DNA of 7,720 nucleotides, from assembly GCA_001778455.1 (NCBI GenBank), contig MFGX01000014.1, positions 44,415-52,134 on the forward strand, given 5' to 3'. Of this stretch, positions 1-4,448 are shown piece after piece. This stretch comes from Candidatus Fraserbacteria bacterium RBG_16_55_9. GTDB taxonomy: Bacteria > Bipolaricaulota > Bipolaricaulia > RBG-16-55-9. Positions within the stretch are counted from its first letter, which is position 1; every line of letters begins with the position of its first letter. The notes beneath the pieces are model-generated. The model had not been told where the DNA came from. It saw nothing but the letters and a program-made list of their open reading frames with translations, and did not search any database. Both the position numbers and the translations under genes were made by a program.

Positions 1-346
1 GGATGGGGTCCTCCCTCAGGAGTTGCCCAGCGAGCGGCCATTGGATGTCGAAGTCATCAAGGCGGAGGTAGCTCGTCGCTATGAAGTGAGCGTGGAGCAG
101 CTCGAAGGGGAGAGGCGGGAGAAGCACATCTCCCAGGCGCGCCACATCGCGATCTACTTGGCGAGGGAGCTGACAAACGGTTCCTTCCCAGCGATCGGGA
201 AGGCCTTCGGCGCGCGGGATCACACGACGGTGATGCACGCCTGCCGTAAAGTGAGTGAGCTACTGAAGACCCCTCTTTTCCGTAGCGAAATCGAGGAGCT
301 CAAGGAGTGCTTGCGTACAAGTCAACGAGCTAGCACAGGAAGATAA
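1..346 (+). CDS. dnaA: Chromosomal replication initiator DnaA, C-terminal DNA-binding part (5' truncated by window)
   Basis: DnaA binds DnaA boxes at oriC and opens the origin. Only domain IV, the helix-turn-helix that contacts the box, lies in the window. The frame is open to the left edge (first whole codon at base 2), so the TTG at 23 is internal and not a start. The DnaA signature is plain: IGKAFGARDHTTVMHACRKV, about bases 194-253, with the DHTT residues that contact bases in E. coli DnaA (D433-T436). The upstream ERR stretch aligns with the base-contacting R399 region, and ARELTN matches the AKELTN helix. About 24 residues follow the signature, ending at TAA 344-346, as in full-length family members. 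No dnaN follows. Instead a minus-strand cNBD gene converges and overlaps by 17 bp. The family call is firm. Whether the upstream ATPase domain is intact cannot be seen. Confidence 0.96.
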   Translation, partial: DGVLPQELPSERPLDVEVIKAEVARRYEVSVEQLEGERREKHISQARHIAIYLARELTNGSFPAIGKAFGARDHTTVMHACRKVSELLKTPLFRSEIEELKECLRTSQRASTGR

Positions 347-677
347 GCCGATCTCCGCGACCTAGAAGCTTTCTCAAACGCAGCTTCTCTCCACCGCGTC
401 GCTCGCGAAGTTGATTTTCCAGACCCTTGCCATCAATGCGCAAGAGCGATGTGTCCTCTAACGCGCATACCATCAGTTGTGAAGAGCCGGGTTGCGCAAA
501 GTCTAACTCACCAAAAAACTCGCCTGGACCCACTATCCGAGTGTTTCCGGATTCTGTGAGTTCTACCCTCCCTGAACGGATGAGGTAGAGCGAATCTGTG
601 CGATCTCCTGGACGGCAAAGAACTTGCCCCGGGCAAGCTTCCACTCGCTCCCAGAGCTGAGGGTCTTCTATTTTCAC
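330..677 (-). CDS. Stand-alone cyclic-nucleotide-binding-like domain protein (cNBD only, 115 aa)
   Basis: The whole 115-aa product is one Crp-type beta-roll: glycine turns PGD (23-25) and SGR (35-37), the GPGEFFGE segment (50-57) that opens the phosphate-binding cassette, then the closing strand ALEDTSLLRI (72-81). The cassette is degenerate. Where ligand-binding family members have Arg-Ser-Ala after the GE, this protein has Ser66-Gln-Leu, so the phosphate-contacting arginine is missing and nucleotide binding is doubtful. There is no helix-turn-helix or enzyme domain; the C-terminus (91-111) is strongly basic. The start is GTG at 677, chosen for an excellent AAGGAGG 8 nt upstream; another GTG nearby (minus strand, about 683) hits a stop after one codon. 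It is divergent from the Crp-like regulator and converges on dnaA. It might be a regulatory or protein-protein module, or a decayed Crp-type gene. Cellular role unknown. Confidence 0.85.
   Translation of the reverse strand: MKIEDPQLWERVEACPGQVLCRPGDRTDSLYLIRSGRVELTESGNTRIVGPGEFFGELDFAQPGSSQLMVCALEDTSLLRIDGKGLENQLRERRGGEKLRLRKLLGRGDRLIFLC
364..388. repeat. Inverted repeat just after dnaA stop
   Basis: Perfect 7-bp arms AGAAGCT (364-370) and AGCTTCT (382-388) enclose an 11-nt loop, starting 18 nt after the dnaA stop codon and inside the 3' coding part of the opposing cNBD gene. It could form a hairpin at the end of the dnaA transcript. No T-run follows on either strand, so it is not a classical intrinsic terminator. 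It may be chance, given that it lies in coding sequence. Confidence 0.3.
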
Positions 678-683
678 TTCACG

Positions 684-711
684 TGCCTCCTTGCGTGAGA
701 ATCCTCTCGCG
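684..711 (-). promoter_or_regulatory. Strong ribosome binding site of the cNBD gene, with a small hairpin just upstream
   Basis: On the minus strand the leader reads AAGGAGG about 8 nt before the GTG start at 677, a near-perfect Shine-Dalgarno that fixes the start. Immediately upstream, bases 694-711 form a short stem (arms CGCGAGA and TCTCACG, one mismatch, 4-nt loop) ending about 2 nt before the Shine-Dalgarno. The RBS is well supported; any role for the hairpin is speculative. Confidence 0.6.
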
Positions 712-750
712 AGGCTACGTCATGAAGATGGAAAACCCAATCGCCAAAGT

Positions 751-763
751 TCTTGGCCCAAGA
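751..763. repeat. 13-bp inverted repeat, possible operator between cNBD and crp-like genes
   Basis: TCTTGG-C-CCAAGA is a perfect 6-bp inverted repeat around one central base. It is upstream of both divergent genes, 19 bp left of the first CRP-like site. Its sequence does not resemble the CRP-like sites, so if functional it would serve a different regulator. A chance match cannot be excluded. Confidence 0.25.
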
Positions 764-782
764 CAGCTTAATCACTCTCGCA

Positions 783-798
783 GGTGATCCAGATCACA
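783..798. promoter_or_regulatory. CRP-like binding site 1 (upstream)
   Basis: GGTGATCCAGATCACA contains exact GTGA-N6-TCAC half-sites and differs from the 16-bp core of the E. coli CRP consensus (TGTGATCTAGATCACA) at only two bases, one of them in the spacer. It is centred at 790.5 between the cNBD and Crp-like genes, 41 bp from a second copy. The adjacent gene encodes a Crp-family protein whose recognition helix keeps the Arg180-Glu181 pair that reads GTGA in CRP, so it is the natural candidate to bind here. Confidence 0.7.
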
Positions 799-823
799 AC
801 AGCGCGACTCATTCGGGTCTTAC

Positions 824-839
824 GGTTACCCGGATCACA
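824..839. promoter_or_regulatory. CRP-like binding site 2 (promoter-proximal)
   Basis: GGTTACCCGGATCACA matches site 1 at 13 of 16 positions, with an intact right half (GATCACA) and a weaker left half (GTTA for GTGA). Its centre (831.5) is 41 bp from that of site 1, about four helical turns, so both would face the same side of the DNA. Relative to a likely start near 874 it lies at about -42, the position of class II CRP activation. Confidence 0.5.
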
Positions 840-858
840 GAAAGCATATAGGGGGGCA

Positions 859-867
859 TGTTATGGA
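859..867 (+). promoter_or_regulatory. Likely extended -10 element of the crp-like gene promoter
   Basis: TGTTATGGA gives a TG-N motif followed by a weak -10 hexamer TATGGA (862-867), with transcription expected to start near 874 and a leader of about 47 nt to the ATG at 921. No -35 hexamer is present at the right spacing (839-844 is AGAAAG), but CRP-like site 2 lies exactly where an activator would replace it. An alternative weak -10 is CATATA (845-850), which would make site 2 repressive. Inference from spacing only. Confidence 0.35.
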
Positions 868-920
868 TATGGGGAGGTTGGTTGGTTGAGGGTGCAAGCA
901 GAATGAAAAAGGAGGCAGGT

Positions 921-1604
921 ATGGAGAATGGCGGGAAGAGCAAAATCATTCAAGATGAACTAGCTAAATTTTGCCATGTGGTAAACTACCGCGAGGGGGA
1001 GTTGATCTACAGCCCCTGTCAGCGAGATACGGCAGCGTACTTTATCCAGCGGGGTCGGGTGAAGCTCTATCATCTGGATGAGAGCGGCAAGAGGCTCACT
1101 CTAGCCATACTGGGGGAAGGCAATCTCTTTGGCGAGATGGCTCTTATGGGTGAGGGACACCGGGAATCGAACGCAGAGGCCTTAGAGGATTCCTCCTGTT
1201 GGGTGATCGAACGAGATAAGCTGATCACGCGCGCCAAGATGCATCCCAGTCTTGTGCTCGATCTTCTGCGGCTCTTCTTGCAGCGCATGAGCGAAATTCA
1301 GGAGCGCCTGAAAGAGATGGTTTTTAAGGACCTGGAAACGCGACTTGCGCGCACGCTGCTCCACTTGGCGCAAAAGCATGGGCATAGAAGTCGAGGTCGC
1401 TGGGAGATCGACCTTAAGATCACCCACCAAGAGCTTGCGGAGTTGGTAGGGGGAACTCGCGAGAACGTCACGATGATCCTCAACCGATTTGAGGCGGAAG
1501 GCTTGATTGCCAAGCAGCGCTTTCAAATTGCGATCACCGATCCGGAAGAACTTGCGGAGCGAGCTGCTCTCATGAGCCTTAGAGAAGGGATTTCTGAAAA
1601 CTAG
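921..1604 (+). CDS. Crp/Fnr-family transcriptional regulator (227 aa)
   Basis: A ligand-sensing dimeric DNA-binding regulator. Residues about 18-115 form the beta-roll, with cassette GEMALM starting at G71-E72 and phosphate-type Arg81 in HRES; the residue after it is Glu, where E. coli CRP has Ser83. A long dimerisation helix (about 110-137) follows, then a winged helix-turn-helix: ITHQELAELVG (167-177) and recognition helix TRENVTMILNRF (179-190). R180 and E181 fall at the CRP numbering, but CRP Arg185 is Met here. The N-terminal cysteine cluster of FNR is absent (only C18, C33, C93), so it is not a typical Fe-S oxygen sensor. ATG 921 is chosen because AAGGAGG (909-915) sits 5 nt upstream and it gives the usual family length; an ATG at 858 would read through the promoter region. 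Tandem CRP-like sites upstream suggest autoregulation. The ligand could be cAMP or another effector. ribD follows after 57 bp. Confidence 0.93.
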   Translation: MENGGKSKIIQDELAKFCHVVNYREGELIYSPCQRDTAAYFIQRGRVKLYHLDESGKRLTLAILGEGNLFGEMALMGEGHRESNAEALEDSSCWVIERDKLITRAKMHPSLVLDLLRLFLQRMSEIQERLKEMVFKDLETRLARTLLHLAQKHGHRSRGRWEIDLKITHQELAELVGGTRENVTMILNRFEAEGLIAKQRFQIAITDPEELAERAALMSLREGISEN

Positions 1605-1622
1605 CTAGAGAACCCTGCCGGC

Positions 1623-1651
1623 TTGAATCGACTTTCGTTTTCGCCTATGCT
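1623..1651 (+). promoter_or_regulatory. Sigma70-type promoter for ribD
   Basis: TTGAAT (1623-1628), a 17-bp spacer and TATGCT (1646-1651) match the -35 and -10 consensus at 4/6 each with ideal spacing. Transcription would begin about 1657-1659, only a few bases before the ribD ATG at 1662. This implies a near-leaderless message, or use of the in-frame ATG at 1674, and lets ribD-purB be expressed separately from the regulator upstream. Confidence 0.55.
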
Positions 1652-1661
1652 CCCGTAAGCC

Positions 1662-2783
1662 ATGGAGCAGTTCATGCGCCGCGCCTTGGTGTTGGCAGAA
1701 CAAGGAGTCGGCCGCGTCAACCCAAATCCTCTGGTCGGTGCTGTTGTTGTTAAAGACGGTCGGGTGATTGCCGAGGCCTATCATTCAGAGTTTGGCGGCC
1801 CTCATGCGGAAGCTCTGGCTCTTAAGCAAGCGGGGCGGGCCGCGCAAGGATCTGAACTCTACGTCAATTGGGAGCCTTGCATTGCGTATCCGGGCAAGCG
1901 CAATCCCGCGTGCGTACATCAGATTATAACGAGCGGCATCGGCAGAGTGGTCGTCGCTGCCCGCGACCCCACACCCCAAGTCAATGGGCGCGGTATTGCA
2001 GAGCTTCAACGCGCAGGCATCGAAGTGATCGAAGGCATACTATCTAAAGAAGCTCAGCAACTAAACGAAATCCGCGCCAAATATGCAAGCACAGGCGTTC
2101 CCTTCGTGCTCCTTAAGATGGCCATGACAGCCGATGGGAAGATCGCGACTCGTGCAGGAGACTCTCGATGGATCTCTTCCGAAGAATCGCTCCAGCTCGC
2201 TCATCGTCTGCGCGTCCGTTATGCGGCTCTGCTCGTCGGGATCGGGACGGTGCTCCAGGACGACCCGCAACTCACCGTCCGGCGAGTCTCAGGGCGCGAT
2301 CCCATGAGAATCGTGCTCGACTCCAAAGGGCGCATTCCCTTGCAGGCATCGGTTCTTCATCTTAAGAGCGAAGCTCCCACGGTGCTCGCTACGTGTGATA
2401 TGCCAGCAGAAAAGGAACACAAACTGAAAGAGAAATGTGGAAACCTCAAAATATGGCGACTGCCCGCGAATGAGGAGGGCCACGTGGATCTTCGCGTACT
2501 GCTCAAGAAGCTGGGGGCAGCTCAAATCGACAGCTTGCTCATTGAGGGAGGCTCGACGGTTGCAGAAGCGTTTCTACGTGAGCGATTACTCGATAAATTC
2601 ATGGTCATCATCGCTCCCAAGATCATCGGTGGACGGGATGTGCCTACGCCCGTAGGGGGCAAGGGCGCTGAGCGTATCGAGCAAGCGTTTCGTCTAAAAG
2701 ATTGCTCATTCTACGCTGTGGGTCCCGACGTTGTGTATCAAGGCTATTTGGACTACAGTGGGGTGGGAGGCTCTTGGTCATGA
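1662..2783 (+). CDS. ribD: Bifunctional riboflavin biosynthesis protein RibD (pyrimidine deaminase / reductase)
   Basis: Catalyses two steps of riboflavin synthesis: zinc-dependent deamination of the diaminopyrimidine from GTP, then NADPH-dependent reduction of the ribosyl side chain. The deaminase domain (1-145) has NPNPLVGAV (20-28), zinc ligands H48 (in HAE, E50 catalytic), C73 and C84. The reductase (146-373) has K152, ADGKIATRAGDSRWI (157-171), VGIGTVLQDDP (192-202), D220 and EGG (295-297). The 373-aa length is normal. The zinc loop is odd: 10 residues separate C73 and C84, not the usual 8, and SHHGRTPP is replaced by IAYPGKRNPA. A stop at 1656-1658 bars any start before ATG 1662. No RBS precedes it, but GGAG (1664-1667) lies 6 nt before ATG 1674, an alternative start four codons in. 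No other rib genes are in view. The stop overlaps purB by ATGA. Confidence 0.96.
   Translation: MEQFMRRALVLAEQGVGRVNPNPLVGAVVVKDGRVIAEAYHSEFGGPHAEALALKQAGRAAQGSELYVNWEPCIAYPGKRNPACVHQIITSGIGRVVVAARDPTPQVNGRGIAELQRAGIEVIEGILSKEAQQLNEIRAKYASTGVPFVLLKMAMTADGKIATRAGDSRWISSEESLQLAHRLRVRYAALLVGIGTVLQDDPQLTVRRVSGRDPMRIVLDSKGRIPLQASVLHLKSEAPTVLATCDMPAEKEHKLKEKCGNLKIWRLPANEEGHVDLRVLLKKLGAAQIDSLLIEGGSTVAEAFLRERLLDKFMVIIAPKIIGGRDVPTPVGGKGAERIEQAFRLKDCSFYAVGPDVVYQGYLDYSGVGGSWS
2765..2783 (+). promoter_or_regulatory. purB ribosome binding site and ATGA coupling to ribD
   Basis: GGGAGG (2765-2770) lies 9 nt before ATG 2780. That ATG shares ATGA with the ribD stop (TGA 2781-2783). The arrangement fixes the purB start and implies translational coupling. 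An in-frame upstream ATG at 2702 is inside ribD, lacks an RBS and would add 26 residues absent from the family. Confidence 0.8.
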
Positions 2784-4063
2784 TCGATCGCTATTCGCTC
2801 TCGCCCATGAAAGAACTCTGGACCCAAGAGGCCAAATACCAACGGTGGCTCGAAGTGGAACTTACCGTTGTTGATGCTTTGGCGGAGTTGGGGCAAATCC
2901 CCAAAGAGGCGGCAAATACGATTCATCAGAAGGTCAAACTGAATGCGAAGAGAGCTAAGGAGATTGAAGACAAGATCGGTCACGACCTTCTGGCGTTCGT
3001 GCGTTCACTCGAAGAGAGCGTGGGTCCTGAGGGAAGATTCATACACAGAGGGCTGACGTCGTACGATGTGGTCGATACAGCTCTCTCTCTTACAATACGC
3101 CAGGCATTAGAGATTCTGAATCACGAGATGGGCCTTTTGCTCCAGGAAGTCAAGAAACTGGCTCTCGAACACCGGCATACGATCATGGTGGGGCGGACGC
3201 ACGGCATGCACGCAGAGCCGATCACCTTTGGGCTCAAGTTACTCATCTGGTATGCAGAACTTCAGCGTGGCCTCCAGCGCCTCGCAGCCGCTCAAGCGGT
3301 CATTTCTACCGGAAAGATCTCGGGGTCCGTTGGAACGTATGCCAACGTCGATCCCGAAGTAGAGCAGAAAGTCTGCGCTAAGCTGAATCTTCAGCCTGCG
3401 CTGGTCTCCAACCAGCTTCTTCAGCGGGATCGGCATGCTCAAGTCTTGACAACTCTGGCCATTGTGGCGGGGACACTGGAGAAGATGGCTGTCGAGATTC
3501 GCAATCTTCATCGCACGGAGATTGGAGAAGTGCGCGAGGGTGCTCCACACGGTTCATCTTCAATGCCTCACAAACAGAACCCTTCGACCAGTGAAACGAT
3601 TTCCGGGCTGGCGCGCCTCGTGCGGTTGAATGCTCTGGCAGCACTCGAAAATATGCCGGTCTGGCACGAGCAAGATCTCACTCGCTCATCGATTGAGCGT
3701 ATCATTATCCCCGACAGTTTCTTGGTTACGCATTATATGCTCCGCTCGATGACAAAAGTGATTGCGAGTTTGCGAGTGAATTTCGAACGCATGAAAGAGA
3801 ATTTAGAATCGAGCCGCGGAGTGGTCTACTCTCAAGCTGTGCTCTTAAAGCTGATTGACAAGGGCATGCTGCGCATGGAGGCTCATGAGTTGATTCGCGC
3901 GAGGGCTCTCGAAGTCGAGGCCACTGGGAAACACCTCAAAGAGTGTCTTGCAGGGGACAAGAAGGTTCGCACATATCTCAGTCCAGAAGAACTGGACGAG
4001 CTCTTTGATGTGCAGTACCACTTGAAGCACGTTGATGTGATCTTTGGGCGATTCTTTGACTAA
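2780..4063 (+). CDS. purB: Adenylosuccinate lyase
   Basis: Cleaves fumarate from SAICAR and from adenylosuccinate, two steps of purine (AMP) synthesis; active as a cytoplasmic homotetramer. The 427-aa product is full length and of the compact B. subtilis/Thermotoga type. Catalytic histidines fall at the B. subtilis numbers: H68 (HDLLAFV), H89 (HRGLTSYDVVDT) and H141 (GRTHGMHAEP). The fumarase/aspartase-family signature GSSSMPHKQNP (258-268) carries the flexible-loop serine. The MIDRYSLSPM start is typical of the family. It is translationally coupled to ribD, an unusual partner; both pathways draw on purine nucleotides, since riboflavin is made from GTP. The last 20 bp overlap the next gene. 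No truncation or frameshift is seen. Confidence 0.97.
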   Translation: MIDRYSLSPMKELWTQEAKYQRWLEVELTVVDALAELGQIPKEAANTIHQKVKLNAKRAKEIEDKIGHDLLAFVRSLEESVGPEGRFIHRGLTSYDVVDTALSLTIRQALEILNHEMGLLLQEVKKLALEHRHTIMVGRTHGMHAEPITFGLKLLIWYAELQRGLQRLAAAQAVISTGKISGSVGTYANVDPEVEQKVCAKLNLQPALVSNQLLQRDRHAQVLTTLAIVAGTLEKMAVEIRNLHRTEIGEVREGAPHGSSSMPHKQNPSTSETISGLARLVRLNALAALENMPVWHEQDLTRSSIERIIIPDSFLVTHYMLRSMTKVIASLRVNFERMKENLESSRGVVYSQAVLLKLIDKGMLRMEAHELIRARALEVEATGKHLKECLAGDKKVRTYLSPEELDELFDVQYHLKHVDVIFGRFFD

Positions 4064-4448
4064 GACGCTTGAAGAGCGGTTTGAGGCATGGCGAACCCGA
4101 AGAGAGAGCGTGCGCCGCGTGTTCTATCTCCTGACGATCCTCTGGATTGTGTTACAAATCCTCGCGAGCTTCGTTGATGAACTTGCAGGTTTTCTCCAAG
4201 GCTATACCACGTTGTTCTGGATGCCCTGGCTGGCTAGTCTGTTTGGGTATGCTTGGCTCGAAGCACAGCAAGAGTACTTCTTAAAGCAAGTGCAATTGGA
4301 GAAACTCTCTGAGCAAGACCGTATCGTGCACCAGCAAATGCTTTCTCAAGCCAGGCGCTTCTTGAGTTCACGGTTGCCCGAAGATCAACTCAATATGATC
4401 CAGAAATGGCTACGCGATGGCGAGGAGCCAGATGTTGGCCTGATGTAG
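4044..4448 (+). CDS. Small hypothetical two-helix membrane protein (134 aa)
   Basis: I do not recognise a family. The product has a charged, Arg-rich N-terminus (residues 7-25), two predicted transmembrane helices (about 26-44, VFYLLTILWIVLQ..., and 55-72, LFWMPWLASLFGYAW), then a hydrophilic, probably helical C-terminal tail (73-134) rich in Glu, Gln and Lys. By the positive-inside rule the N-terminus, and so also the tail, should be cytoplasmic. The start is uncertain: TTG 4044 or TTG 4056, both inside the purB end and without a good RBS; a stop at 4038-4040 excludes anything earlier. This suggests translation coupled to purB termination. Its last 39 bp overlap the minus-strand Usp-cNBD gene. 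Hydrophobic pattern and position support a real gene, but no function can be assigned. Confidence 0.7.
   Translation: MGDSLTKTLEERFEAWRTRRESVRRVFYLLTILWIVLQILASFVDELAGFLQGYTTLFWMPWLASLFGYAWLEAQQEYFLKQVQLEKLSEQDRIVHQQMLSQARRFLSSRLPEDQLNMIQKWLRDGEEPDVGLM

Noticed and set aside
858..920. ATG 858 as start of the Crp-like regulator, adding 21 residues
   Set aside because: The extension (MLWIWGGWLVEG...) does not resemble the family N-terminus, has no proper RBS and covers the likely -10 region, while ATG 921 has AAGGAGG 5 nt upstream.
347..920. Replication origin next to dnaA
   Set aside because: No DnaA-box cluster or AT-rich unwinding stretch was seen; the palindromes present are CRP-like or unrelated.
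921..1604. Regulator as an oxygen-sensing FNR
   Set aside because: No N-terminal cluster of cysteines for a 4Fe-4S centre; only three scattered cysteines, and the site type is CRP-like.
1605..1661. FMN riboswitch upstream of ribD
   Set aside because: The gap is only 57 bp, lacks the conserved RFN helices and holds a promoter whose start is a few bases from the ATG.
2702..2779. ATG 2702 as start of purB
   Set aside because: It lies deep in ribD without an RBS; the ATG at 2780 has an RBS, an ATGA overlap and a family-typical N-terminus.
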